Shown: one piece after another, positions 32,984-43,418 of the stretch
How the letters are laid out: every line of letters starts with the position of its first letter
Numbering within the stretch: position 1 is the stretch's first letter
From: Venturia oleaginea
Lineage: Eukaryota; Ascomycota; Dothideomycetes; Venturiales; Venturiaceae
Length of the DNA stretch: 64,000 bases
Direction of reading: 5' to 3'
Assembly: GCA_013176395.1 (NCBI GenBank)
Contig: JABMLP010000005.1
Span: 1,116,001 to 1,180,000 of the forward strand
Notes under the pieces: model-generated
What the model was told of the DNA's origin: nothing
The model's database searches: none
What the model saw: the letters and a program-made list of their open reading frames with translations, nothing else
Position numbers and translations under genes: made by a program

Positions 32984-34567
32984 TCTGAAAAGCGAGTGAG
33001 ATAGCGACGAGAAAGCCACCATCAATTGTGACCGAGAATTGTGAACGCCTTTTGCCAGGTTTGTCACATCTTTGAAGTTGACTGGAATTCACAGGTGGCA
33101 GGTGGCGGATTAATGACCCAGGTTTGCTGCACCAAAGTCGCGCCGAAACCATTCAACGGACCCCTAGAGATTGGACCGGTAAGCAGATCATCTTATCGAC
33201 CCTGGGACAACCTTGATAAGATTGATTGCCGGATCTCCTGATGTGGTTGCGATTCGCAGGGTTTGAGCACCACAAGGTTCTTCCTCCCCATTCCAATTTG
33301 GAATCGCAGTAATTGAGTAACGAACTTAATGCGGGTAAGCAGAACCCGACCGTTGGTGGATACTCTCGAAAAGCAGAGAAGGAAGCCTAAAGCCAACGAG
33401 GAGTACGCGTATGAGGTCTAGGTATAGGAGGTGAATCCATAGCCCATGATGATACAACAATGTATTGTCCGCACTCACTCCACCTCCATCGTCATGATCA
33501 AAAGTAGAAGCTGGAAGGAATACCTTACACTATTTTCGTAAGCCAATGAATCTATGTCCTGCTACCTCGGAAGCCATGCGAAGGAAATGACCGTGACTCA
33601 GCCTGGTCTGAAACGTATATGTTTCCAGTTGGCGGGTTCCAGGAAGATGAGCAGCTCGAAGCTCTGGTCGAACCGGGCTCATGCACAGCGCGCAAAGGAA
33701 TCGTGAGTCCGAGTATGAAGGACTTGGCTGAGTGTCATTTATCGCACAGCATGGCAATTGATGTGATATGGACGAAAATTGATGAAGTTGTCGTTAGAAC
33801 GAGAGTTCGCCAAGGAGAAAACCCCAACGATCAGGAAAACAAGGGTCCTCGGCATGAATGGCAATGGCAATGGCGGAGAATCTCAACCACGCTCTCTCCC
33901 GGAGATTGACTAGGGAGAGGAACTTGCGGAGGCGAACTTCTCCTAGGTATTTTTCGGGAGTAGTCGCTATAGGCATGAGAATCCTAACGCTTTCCTAAAT
34001 CTCTTTAGTTTTCTTACTTCTTATAGAGGTACCTTTATTCTTCTCTAGTACCGCTTTTGCCCTTTTTTTAAGAAAAAACAAAGATAGGATTTTAGGGGCG
34101 AACTTTCTATCCTAGGAGGTAGACTTTCCTTCCTTGAAGAAATTTCTATCTATTCTCGGGTATTCGCCGTATAGAATAAAGACTACACGTGCAATGGTGT
34201 GGCTTGACGTCTGGAGAAAATAAATTGCGAGTAACAGCTCGCCACCTCCGCCGTCTCGGTACTCGCCTCATCAACGCCTTGCTCTCAAAAGCGGTATCGA
34301 CCAATCTATTGACTTTTCTCACCGCTACACCTACCTCTCACGCATTCCCCATGAATCCCGGGTTTGAGGATATCAAATATGTTGGTTTAGATTTGGCGAG
34401 ACGGGCAGATCGGTCCTCCAGATTTGAAGTGTTTGGATTGCCGGGAATGATTGCCGGGAATGAGTGGCTCTTGTGCATCAGAAAATCACGGTACTACAGT
34501 CCCCTTAACTATAAAGATTCCATATTCTACCCTCTCCCACAAATCCAGCAGTCTAATAACAGTCTCT
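32984..34567. other. Intergenic stretch, no gene seen
   Basis: About 1.6 kb upstream of the VOC gene, including its promoter. Frames at 33,619-33,909 and 34,189-34,575 have no motif. An AT-rich segment at 33,950-34,170 is rich in short CCTAGGA/TTCTCT-like runs but has no clear terminal repeats. Confidence 0.35.
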
Positions 34568-34650
34568 CAAGTTGAGATCGATGTTGATAAATTTCTGGCA
34601 ATTTTTCTCCGTTAAGCTGCCAGCAATTTGTTAATATCGATTTGGAATTG
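34568..34650. mobile_element. Foldback MITE, copy 4
   Basis: The left arm contains GATCGATGTTGATAAATT then TCTGGCA, and the right arm contains TGCCAGCAATTTGTTAATAT then CGATTTGGAATTG. The arms pair over ~33 bases with a loop of 17. Same architecture as the copies at 19.1, 29.4 and 29.7 kb. Confidence 0.7.
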
Positions 34651-35106
34651 AAGGAATCTAAATTCAATGGCACCTTTGTAGGAAGAAGTCATGTAGCATC
34701 GAATCTTTGAGTATCTTACACCACTATTACACTCACTCCATGATCCTTGCATGCCTTCTCGTAACCACACTCCACTCGACATGTCCCTCCAGCTGGCATC
34801 TTCAAACAACTAGTCTTCCAGCAGTCCTGTGTGCAAGATGGGCTAGATTGAGAGTTGCGGAATCCCTAGATAACGTCAGCCATGATACTATGCAGAGTAA
34901 GAGTCAGGCCCTGCATTCATCTATTTATCCGATGAATATCATCGACGCTCAAATAACCAGAGCTTGTTTCTATGAAGAGTCAAATGAAGTAATACATAGG
35001 ATTTCGCAACAGTGTTGAATGAATGCATGAGTTAGGCGTCCGTATATATGTCATATTAGTCCGTTCTGATATTCCAATATTAATAATCTACGCGAGGAAT
35101 TCAGTA
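34651..35106. other. Spacer before a pogo element
   Basis: About 450 bases with no recognised feature, ending with the TA target dinucleotide at 35,105-35,106. Confidence 0.3.
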
Positions 35107-36214
35107 ACGCGCTTCACCACTCACTTGGCCACCCCAACCACTAAATCTCAAGTCATCGTGCGATAAACCTCCCACCAATACAGCTTTTATTAGAATAATT
35201 CTAACAATACATTCTTTACGTATTTGGGCATCGATTAATCTTATGACCTTGAATACCGCAGCCACTACATGTTGGTAATGCTCGCTGTCGTACGACGACT
35301 TCCTGATCTTGAACACTATCTCTAGAGCTATTTTCGCATCCCTCGACCAAGAACTGACCCTGTTGAGCTTGTAAAACGCCTCCATATGCAATATATCGTC
35401 TACGATACTGTTGCTTCTGTTTTCGTCGTTGGTTCTCTGTACGAAGCTTCCTATTCTCTTCTGCAAGTATTACTGCTGAATTCATTGCGACTTGACATCC
35501 TTTGATGAGTTGACCAATTGCTTGACTACTTGGGCTCTGAGATTGGCGATGAAGAAGATTTCGGACGAGCTGAGCCTGCTGCTCAAGCTGAGCTATCGTA
35601 CGAGGAGTTTCTGACGTCCACTGTGGCGCTACTCCATGGGGTGTACCTGGTGGTGAGGGCGTCTCTTCAACACGCTGAAACCACGCGTTGATTGTCGCTG
35701 GATCTTCGCATTTTGCACGCTGCGAATGGAATTTACGATTCCACTTCGTACAAAGCTCCGGCTGAGCGTTGATGAAGCGGGATACCCAGTTCTTCCCGAC
35801 TAATGACGGTGGAGGATTCGTACCGCGTTTTTCGAGTAAAGCGTTTGCCATTCGTCGTACGTCGATAATTTGGGGCGGAAATCCTCGTCGATCAAGGTCT
35901 AGGATCCACTGAACCAGATCCTGCTCTTCATGTATTTGTAACTTTCTCTTTTGGTGGTTAGATTCGCTTCGTGGTTTACCACCTTGAAGACGAGACTGAA
36001 GTGTAGATCGAGGAATATCGTACGACGCTGAGATTTGACGTTGACTTAAATTTGGATTCGTTTGAAAGCTCTGCTTCGCAAGAAGTAATCTAGCCTCTTT
36101 GCAAGCCGATCCGGGGGTTGGTGTTGACATTATCGCGATAATTGTACTAAGGGATTAGACTTTTTGGTTGGGTGGCCAAGTGAGTGGGGTGGCCAAGTGA
36201 ATGGTGAAGCACGT
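35107..36214 (-). mobile_element. Internally deleted Fot1/pogo-type transposon
   Basis: The left terminus is ACGCGCTTCACCACTCACTT followed by GGCCACCCC, and the right terminus (reverse complement) is ACGTGCTTCACCATTCACTT followed by GGCCACCCC: 27 of 29 bases match. On the right the unit CACTTGGCCACCCC occurs twice. TA flanks both ends. The element is 1,108 bp, shorter than a full pogo transposon (1.8-2 kb), and encodes one open frame lacking the catalytic domain. Confidence 0.9.
35216..36130 (-). CDS. Pogo-type transposase lacking the DDE domain (DNA-binding region plus zinc knuckle)
   Basis: An intact 304-codon frame. Residues ~10-60 form a psq-type helix-turn-helix (LSQRQISASYDIPRSTLQSR). 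Residues ~65-135 form the CENP-B/Tc5 DNA-binding domain (VQWILDLDRRGFPPQIIDVR, then GKNWVSRFINAQPEL). At about residue 150 (ATINAWFQRVEE) the sequence jumps directly to the C-terminal region normally found after the DDE domain: LEQQAQLVRNLLHRQ, IGQLIKGCQVAMNSAVILAE, a basic RRKQKQQYRRR segment, and a canonical CCHC knuckle (CSGCGIQGHKINRC). The ~230 catalytic residues are missing, yet no stop or frameshift is present. It should still bind its terminal repeats if expressed and could act as a repressor of transposition; that is inference. Confidence 0.85.
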   Translation of the reverse strand: MSTPTPGSACKEARLLLAKQSFQTNPNLSQRQISASYDIPRSTLQSRLQGGKPRSESNHQKRKLQIHEEQDLVQWILDLDRRGFPPQIIDVRRMANALLEKRGTNPPPSLVGKNWVSRFINAQPELCTKWNRKFHSQRAKCEDPATINAWFQRVEETPSPPGTPHGVAPQWTSETPRTIAQLEQQAQLVRNLLHRQSQSPSSQAIGQLIKGCQVAMNSAVILAEENRKLRTENQRRKQKQQYRRRYIAYGGVLQAQQGQFLVEGCENSSRDSVQDQEVVVRQRALPTCSGCGIQGHKINRCPNT

Positions 36215-36507
36215 TACATTACTATGTATACCGTCCGATTCTCCTCCGCCCGAAGAACCTCACTTCCTTCATCCCCTATCTGAAGGGAAAGAAGTAAAGG
36301 AGGGGGGGAAGTAAAAAAGTATTGTGGTTTGTATATCAACGTAGACAATCTCAAGTTATCGTGACTGAGTAATTCTAAGAGCTCTACCCCATACACTGGC
36401 AATAGTGGAACCTAACTGAAACACGTAGATTAGTCAATTATTACCCCCTAAGTAATAAGATCTCCTCTAAAAATAGGTTATAAAAGCCTCTACTACTATG
36501 GTCTCTA
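36215..36507. other. Spacer between pogo and mariner elements
   Basis: About 290 bases, AT-rich, no gene. Its last 14 bases (TACTATGGTCTCTA, from 36,494) together with the first 12 of the mariner element recur in inverted orientation at 39,435-39,460. Confidence 0.35.
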
Positions 36508-37822
36508 CGGAATTAAAGGTTAGCTGCACATCATCTGCAGGGGGATCTCTTGGGCTATAAATGAAGCTCAAATTACATGATATCATCGATTTTTTGGTGT
36601 TTCAAACCCGCATTCAGCCAGTCTTACCATTAGTCATTCTTTTCATCCTCTCTGAAGATGGCTACACCAAAGAAGAAACGCCGTCAGGAGTTTTCACGCG
36701 ATACCAGGCTCAAGATTCTTACTCTACGTGACGCTGGCTTCACGTTTGCAGCAATCAGAGATTACTTTCTTTCACTCAAACCTCCTCTTCAAGTTGATAT
36801 CTCTCTACGTCAAATTCAGAAAGCTTTCGCTCTTGGCCACCCTGCACCGCAGAAAAAGGGCCATATGGGATCCAAACCCCTCCTCTCCGAAGAACAGGTT
36901 GATGAGCTTGAAGCCTTTGTCACCGCCTGTAAAATGAACCGCCTCATGTCCTATCTAGAACTCTCAACCCACTTCAGTCATTTCAAAGTCTCTGATAGAG
37001 TAATTGGAGCAGTCCTTGAAAAGAGAGGCTACTATCGAATAATTGCACGAGTTAAACCACCACTCAGCGAAAAAAAACCGCCAAGAGAGACTTGCCTTCG
37101 CTCACGAGCACTTGAATTGGTCCCTATACGATTGGACACGTATTCTGTGGACTGATGAGACTTGGGTTACAGGAGGGAGACACCGGAGGCAATATGTGAC
37201 ACGAAAAAAGGGTGAATCTCTTCACCCTGACTGTATCCTTGGGAAGTTTGTACGGAAGAAAGGATGGATGTTCTGGGGCTCCTTTTCAGGCATTGAAAGA
37301 GGACCTTCTCTCTTTTGGGAGAAGAGCTGGGGTTCTATCAGTGGTCCTACTGATACAGAACACCTGGTCCCTCTGATTTCAGACTACGTACGAGAAAATG
37401 GACTCCTCTTAATGCAGGATGGGGCTCCAGGTCACTGTGCAAAGATAGCAAAAGAGGAGTTCTTACGGAGAGGGATCTACCTCATTGGCCGGCTTTCTCT
37501 CCAGATCTGAATCCACCAATTGAGACCATCTGGAACTGGATGAAGGACTACATTGAAGACAATTACCCAGATAAAGAATATGGCTACCCTGAGCTACGTA
37601 GGATTGTGCAGGAGGCCTGGGACGTGGTGGTTACAGAGGAGGCTCTTTTTGGATTAATTGCAAGTATGCATCAGAGGTGCCTTGACGTGATTGCTGCAAA
37701 TGGCTGGCATACGAAATGGTAGCTTATTCAGATGTATTTTACACCAAATATAATTGGAACCTACGAGAAAAATGAAGCCCTGAGGGCCCCTGCAGATGAT
37801 GTGCAGCTAACCTTTGATTCCG
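36508..37822 (+). mobile_element. Tc1/mariner-type transposon
   Basis: The terminal inverted repeats are about 36 bp with one mismatch, starting CGGAATTAAAGGTTAGCTGC on the left and CGGAATCAAAGGTTAGCTGC on the right (reverse complement). TA flanks both ends. The 1,315-bp element contains a single transposase region, broken by two frameshifts. Confidence 0.9.
36658..37722 (+). pseudogene. Tc1/mariner transposase, two frameshifts
   Basis: The first frame (36,658 on) begins MATPKKKRRQEFSRDTRLKI with a helix-turn-helix region, running to the start of the catalytic domain. An extra A in an eight-A run at about 37,070-37,077 shifts it into the frame carrying RQERLAFAHEHLNW, WTDETW (first Asp, ~37,154) and LLMQDGAPGHCA (second Asp). 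A missing base near 37,480 shifts it again into HWPAFSPDLNPPIETIWNWM (third acidic residue) and KDYIEDNYPDKEYGYPELRR up to the stop. All catalytic motifs remain recognisable, so the copy is recently inactivated, or the homopolymer length is a sequencing error. Confidence 0.9.
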
Positions 37823-37825
37823 TAG

Positions 37826-37856
37826 TGATTGATTGATTGATTGATTGATTGATTCC
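37826..37856. repeat. GATT/TGAT microsatellite
   Basis: About seven tandem copies of TGAT immediately downstream of the mariner right end. Confidence 0.85.
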
Positions 37857-38338
37857 TACACGGTTGCAGCCGCTTAATCACGCAGCTATGTCCGGTCAGG
37901 AGGACTTCACCAGACAGCCGACACGTGATAAATGATAAAATCTACCACGCCCCACTTCGCCTCGTTCATTAAAACAAGACCAGCTGTCCCTCCCATCCTC
38001 CCTCTTTCCCCTAAACCAGTATTTCCAAATGCCCACTGGCTCTTGTCGATACTGGTTATTCTGCTAGTATATCCGTGCTATATAGATCCCAAGAGGCAAT
38101 ACCTCGTGTTTCGCTAACCTTTTACCTACAGTCTCCCTCCAGTACTCAGCTTCGTCTGTCTGTTTTGCCTTATCCCTCAAGGCTTGTCTGTTCCCGAAAT
38201 GTGTTTCCGCTTGTGATTGTTGCCTTGCACCAGATTCCTATGCGGCAGTGTACTTGGTTGTGTGATGCTGGAGACAACAGTAACTATCGTAGTCGTGATT
38301 TCGCTGCTTGAGTGTGATACTCCGGGTATGCCCGTAGA
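37857..38338. other. Spacer, no gene
   Basis: About 480 bases between the microsatellite and the tandem repeats. Short frames only; likely part of an old repetitive element because of the adjacent repeats. Confidence 0.3.
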
Positions 38339-39060
38339 CGAGGCTATCTGGTGGCTGCCGTATTGTATGGCACCGATCGTGCTATAGACCTGCCGTCTTA
38401 TAGTCGGAGCCTGCCTGCTGCTAGTCGCTCTCCCTACTTGCTATATCGCGCTCCTACTCTTGCCAATGCCATAACTGGGACGCAACAGTCTGGGGAGAGG
38501 CTCAAGGCTACGTCTGCTGGCTTGTAGGGAGGGGATTTGCCGCCAACAAGCTCCTTCTATGCGTCCTTACTGCTTACTGTGTCGCGCACCTACTCTTGCC
38601 AATGCCATGACTGGGACGCAACAGTTTGGGGAGAGGCTCAAGGCTCTGGACATCAGCTTGCAGCAGGACGGTTTGCGGAGACGATAGTAGATGAGGTTCT
38701 CTAGCAGCTGCCGTATCGTGTCGCACCGATTGTGTTGCAGACCTGTCGTCTTATAGTCGGGGCCTATCTGCTGCTAGTCGCTCTCCCTGCTTGCTATATC
38801 GCGCTCCTACTCTTGCCAATGCCATAACTGGGACGCAACAGTCTGGGGAGAGACTCAAGGCTACGTTTGCTAGCTTACAGGGAGGGGATTTGCCGCCAAT
38901 AGGCTCCTTCTATGCGTCCTTACTACTTACTGTGTCGCGCACCTACTCTTGCCAATGCCATAACTGGGAGGCAACAGTTTGGGGAGAGGCTCAAGGCTCT
39001 GGGCAACAGCTTGTAGCAGGACGGTTTGCCAAGACGTTGGGAGAGGTTGTCTAGTCGTTG
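38339..39060. repeat. Tandem duplication, ~354-bp units with nested subrepeats
   Basis: Two copies of a unit of about 354 bp, starting at about 38,339 and 38,693, plus the start of a third near 39,045. The start region contains GTCTTATAGTCGG and CTGCTGCTAGTCGCTCTCCC. Inside each unit a shorter segment, CTACTCTTGCCAATGCCATA then ACTGGGACGCAACAGT, occurs twice, so it appears four times (near 38,454, 38,588, 38,808 and 38,942). No coding function is evident. Confidence 0.75.
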
Positions 39061-39274
39061 CAGTGGTGTGTGGTGCCGATTGTTGCACACCGGGCGTCTG
39101 GTATTTGAGTTGTGTTGAAGGTATTGCCGTTCTAGCGGTGACTCGTCGACTCGGGGCGTTGCAGTGTCATCTGGGGTGATGGACTAGCCGGGAGATAGTG
39201 ACTAGATGGTTGCTGTTGTCTTTGGTGGACGCATCGTTCGTGTAGCTTGCTCGTGTATTCGGGTGTTTGCTCTG

Positions 39275-39363
39275 CAGTGGCCGCGACGGCGACTCTAGAG
39301 GTACCTCCTCGATGCTGAGGGACGCGCGATGGCCTCTAGAGGCCGGAGCGGCCACTGGCAGAT
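39275..39363. repeat. Imperfect GC-rich inverted repeat
   Basis: The left arm CAGTGGCCGCGACGGCGACT then CTAGAGG pairs imperfectly with the right arm CCTCTAGAGGCCGGAGCGGC then CACTG. The arms are about 30 bases with a ~25-base loop. Confidence 0.6.
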
Positions 39364-39434
39364 GTGTTTTGATGATCTTTAGATGATACTTCTGTAAATT
39401 CCAAGAATTGAGTTCTCGCTGTGTGTGCTGTGTT

Positions 39435-39460
39435 CCTTTAATTCCGTAGAGACCATAGTA
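39435..39460 (-). repeat. 26-bp inverted copy of the mariner left boundary
   Basis: This is a perfect reverse complement of 36,494-36,519, which spans 14 bases of flank and the first 12 bases of the mariner terminal repeat. No further homology continues on either side. Confidence 0.8.
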
Positions 39461-40542
39461 TAGAGCGGTCCTGTTACGGATACTGTCATGTGGGCATGTA
39501 TTCAATGGTATTCGGTTGTATTTGACTGCATTCATATGCATTCAAATACGCACCAGTCTGTTTCTTTATGATTGGCTGAATGTCACACAGGATCCATGGG
39601 GATCACGTGCTGGCGCAATGCTCAGGTCATGAGCCATGAGTGAGCCTAAGGATCACGTGTTGGCTTATGCATTAGGCCTCGAGCCTTATGGGAGGATTTA
39701 CTATATTATGGACGAGACTCTGCTCCCTCAGTGTCTCGTATCTTCAGTCTCTCGTTACTTCGCTATTGCTTTTAGTTACTTAGCACAATTCACGACTCTT
39801 ATATCTTGCAAGCTTCGCTTCACTGTTGATACGATATTGTCGCCCCGGACCACTTGAACTCTACTGTACGGATTAGCCAAATCCAGCTAGATTACTTTGA
39901 GTCATAGCCTCTGCGTAACAGGTCCGATACAAGTCCTTAGCCATTAATGCATCATTACCTAGGCATAGATCAGAATTGCGAGCGTTACTCAGTCAGTTAG
40001 TCAAGATCTAGAGAATGTCCACGTTGGTGCACAAACTACAACAGTTAGGGAAATGAACGTGATCGAGTCTTCTCTATCTTCTCGCGTAAAAATTCAATCG
40101 CAATCTCTTCTTCGTCCATCCCGACCAACTTCCTAAAATATTACCGTGCCCTTTATATCTTCAACTTCCACCTCCACTTCCCCAACGCCCCTCCACATGC
40201 TCCCTAACAGATACCATTTGCTATCTTTCTCCATCTGTCGAGGATTGCATTAGTAGTAGAATTTGAAAGAGAGATTTGGCTTGCCAGGTGCGAAAATTAT
40301 CGGGTGGTATGTTTTCGGAAAGGGCGTCCGGAGATTGGCGCTGCGGATAAGGCAGTCGACCGGCTAGATATTTATCCAGCTGCCTCCAGCTACTTTGCAG
40401 TTTCTCTCACGGAGCTTGCTGAAAGATTGATCGTGCGCCCTGTCGTATGTATCGAGCGCAAAGGATGGTATGGCGAAGAGAAGGGGAGCGATTAGAGTCG
40501 GTCTTAGGAGCTTCACTAACTAACTTAGAGCCAGTTTATTAG

Positions 40543-40558
40543 GTAAATCGCGATTTAC
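40543..40558. repeat. Perfect 16-bp palindrome
   Basis: GTAAATCGCGATTTAC is its own reverse complement. It lies about 100 bases before a larger palindrome. Confidence 0.7.
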
Positions 40559-40649
40559 TGTAGTAGGCCTAGCCTAGTTAAGTATTCCGCTAGGGAGCTC
40601 CTCTCGTCCGACCAGGTGCTCCGTAAGGACTGTAAGACGCCGGCTCTAT

Positions 40650-40695
40650 TGAAATCAATGGCTCAGTCGACTAGTCGACTGAGGAGGTGATTTCA
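40650..40695. repeat. 46-bp palindrome with perfect 22-bp core
   Basis: The core, at 40,662-40,683 (CTCAGTCGACTAGTCGACTG then AG), is perfectly self-complementary, and the outer ends TGAAATCA and TGATTTCA pair again around the same centre. It could be the tip of a foldback element or a protein-binding site; I recognise neither. Confidence 0.7.
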
Positions 40696-40810
40696 GTGGG
40701 GCCCTCAGTGCTAACTACCGTATTAGGAAGTTCTAGGGACCCACTGCGCAACTGCCCCCGGTCAAAATCTGCTAAAATACTTGAGTATCGACAAATAATA
40801 ATAATAATAA

Positions 40811-41757
40811 GGCCTCCAAAGTCGAAATCTGAGCCTGTACGAGGCGGAGGCTACGAACCTGTATTCATCTCGCCACATCTCAGATGTAGGGCAGTGACCA
40901 GAGCCGATCAGATCAACGCACGCTCGTGGTGGTTGCCCGTCGTCGCACTCGCGCAGCAAGAGGCCACGTCGCACCACGACCGTACCGCGAGCACACCATC
41001 GCCGAAAAGGCCCAGACACACCGGCAACAACAGGATCAATCAAACAAACGTAAAGAACGACCTCCCACGTACCAGGCGAGCATCGAGCCGTCCTCGACCT
41101 CTATCCTCCTCCGCACGATATCGCGATAAAACCCTTCAACCCTACACGGACAGAAAACTAGGTACGGAACTGGATTGGTCCTCCAGGGTGCCATCAACAA
41201 ACAGTAGGGAAGAACTTCTAAGGCGGAAAGAAGATGATAGGAGGATTCTTGGGTGCCCTTTCGGATAAGGGCGAGAGGCATGCGGATACAGGCGGGCGAA
41301 GGCACGGTACAGACACGGTATAAGCACGGAGGAACAGTAAAGAAGCAGATAACGAATTCAGGCTTGAATTTAGATCAAGAATAATGGGCACATACAGAAA
41401 GTCATCGCCAGGGAAAGGCGAACAACAGTTACAGAATAACCGCTCCCACCCAGGCCCGCCTGGGTACGGTTAAAATGCAGTCACTCTACATAGAGATGTT
41501 ACGACACGGTTTTGGAGCAATCGACCTCGCTATAGTGTTGACCCGAATAGCACTCAGAGACAAGCAGAAAGGGAAGGGAGAGGCCGACTAGTCCGGTTAT
41601 CAAAACTTCCCAGGAAAGAAACAGAAGGGAATTTTCCATGTCTTTGATCTCACATGGTTTTATACCCCTTGTAAATACAGTGGATGTTGGCACAGGCACA
41701 TCAGAGCCCTACATACAACAATAAATCCTGATTATTTAATAATAATAATAATAATAA
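40811..41757 (+). mobile_element. LINE-tailed non-autonomous element, copy B
   Basis: Plus-strand copy of the 947-bp element also present (inverted) at 23,355-24,301, with only one base difference noticed. It starts GGCCTCCAAAGTCGAAATCT directly after a TAA repeat (40,796-40,810) and ends in a TAA tail from which the full LINE starts. The ~55-bp 3' end is shared with that LINE. Confidence 0.8.
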
Positions 41758-41857
41758 CACTCGAAAAATTTCTCCACGGAGTCGAAATCGCCCAAATCCA
41801 TCGAAATAAAGCTACAGACACTCGCACCGTACTCGCAAGGGTTACTATACCCCAAAA

Positions 41858-43418
41858 GAGGTGCCGCAACCAGCGCAGGAGTCTGGCAGCCTTCGGTTCA
41901 GCACCGGAGGTACACCACCTCAGCCAAACGGGACTCAACAAACCCAAAAAGACCCCCCCCAAAGGCCCTAAAAAGCCCGAGAGCGCAAAGAACATCTTGC
42001 TACAGCTTCTTCTCGAGCTCGATAGCCCGGCACCGCCCCCAAATCGGTCCATTTTTATCCAAGTCCAACTCGCCGTCAAAGCCCTAGGCCAACCCCTGGA
42101 CTCCCAGAACGCTACCGCAAGCAAACAGCTCGATCGAATCGAACGACTAGTGGAATCGCTCACCCAGCGGTCCCCTACCGGACCTACCCCGGGCCCAGGA
42201 AACAAGCTATGATCGAAAGTCCATATGGAAGCCCCCAAATCAGTCCGAGTGCAGCTCCAGGATACAGCCGGCCTCACGGCGGAGGACCGTCTGGACCTCC
42301 AAAGGGTCCTTGAAGAGTGTCGGAAGGATATGCCACAAGCAATTGCAGTAAAAGTACTAAAGAGCGGGGCAGTAGATGTCCACTTTCGAACTACAGCAGA
42401 TAAGGAGAGGAGCGCTACTCAAGGCCCTGGCACGACTACAGTGGTACTCAAAAAGAACTAACTTATTGAGGTGTTTGGAGAAAAGAAAAACATTAGAATT
42501 GGAGACGGAAAGAGCGAGGACAATACGGCAGCGGTTAGGTACCTGAACGAGGGTAACCAGAGGCTCTGCCCAAGCACAAAAATAGTATCAGCGGCATGGA
42601 AATCCTCAAAACGGAAAGGGGACGAGAGTGGTCCGGCCACGGCAAACCAACGGGGATCCCTCCTTATTGGGGTAGCTAAAGTCGGGGACAGAGACACGAT
42701 CATTAGGAAAGGCATAGTCATCCAGGGGGAGATCTATCAGTGCAGACTGTTCGACCACAACACCACGACAAAGCAGTGCTTGAAATGCCAGAAATGGGGC
42801 CACATAGCTACCCACTGCGGTGCCGGAGCGATCCGTTGTGGGCGCTGTGCAGGGGAACACGATACGAGAGACTGCTACAAGATAGCCGCTACAGTACCGG
42901 ACAGGTGCCGGAACTGCGATAGACCCCACCCGGCATGGGCGAAATCTAAGTGCAAGGTATACGAGAAGTACCTAATCAACATCCAGGAGACTAGGCAGAC
43001 CTACATCCTACAGACTCAACGGATCAGGGACGGACCGTACGAGGATATCGCGGTACCCAAGACGTTCCCAGAGAACTCGGCAAAGCGAAACCGAGAGGAA
43101 CCCTCCCAGGAAGCAATCGCGCGGAGAGTAGGGCGCCCGCTAGGATCAAAGAACAAACCGAAGCTTGGCCCCGGTGGCGGTATGCAGTCGAGAATCAGCG
43201 AAGCCTTCACCGGCCTCCCAAACATCCTCAGTAGGAGTATGGACCCCGCTAGGGCCTACAGCGTACCGACTGACTGCCAGAGGTCGGACAGTATCCTCAT
43301 CAGCTCTACTCAGGGGACCGATGAGCCAGCTGATAGCGATATGGCAGGAGACAACATGACGGCCGACGGCAACAGGGAAGCGGACCGAACACGGACAACG
43401 GGAACACCTAATGTCTAG
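41858..43418 (+). pseudogene. LINE ORF1 (gag-like, CCHC zinc knuckles), with frameshift and stops
   Basis: Coding sequence starts in one frame around 41,858 and changes frame at an eight-C run (41,952-41,959). It then continues to 43,418 with in-frame TGA at 42,210-42,212 and TAA at 42,459-42,461. The recognisable part is C-terminal: a run of zinc knuckles (CLKCQKWGHIATHC, CGRCAGEHDTRDC, CRNCDRPHPAWAKSKC), the nucleic-acid-binding module of Tad/Jockey-type ORF1 proteins. This is followed by a low-complexity tail. Its stop codon overlaps the ORF2 start. With three lesions this copy probably cannot make full-length ORF1 protein. Confidence 0.8.

Larger units (their letters stand above)
39061..40542. 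other. Non-coding stretch with inverted repeats
   Basis: About 1.5 kb. It includes an imperfect hairpin at 39,275-39,363 and the 26-bp inverted match at 39,435-39,460, described separately. The frame at 40,304-40,495 has no recognised family. Confidence 0.35.
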
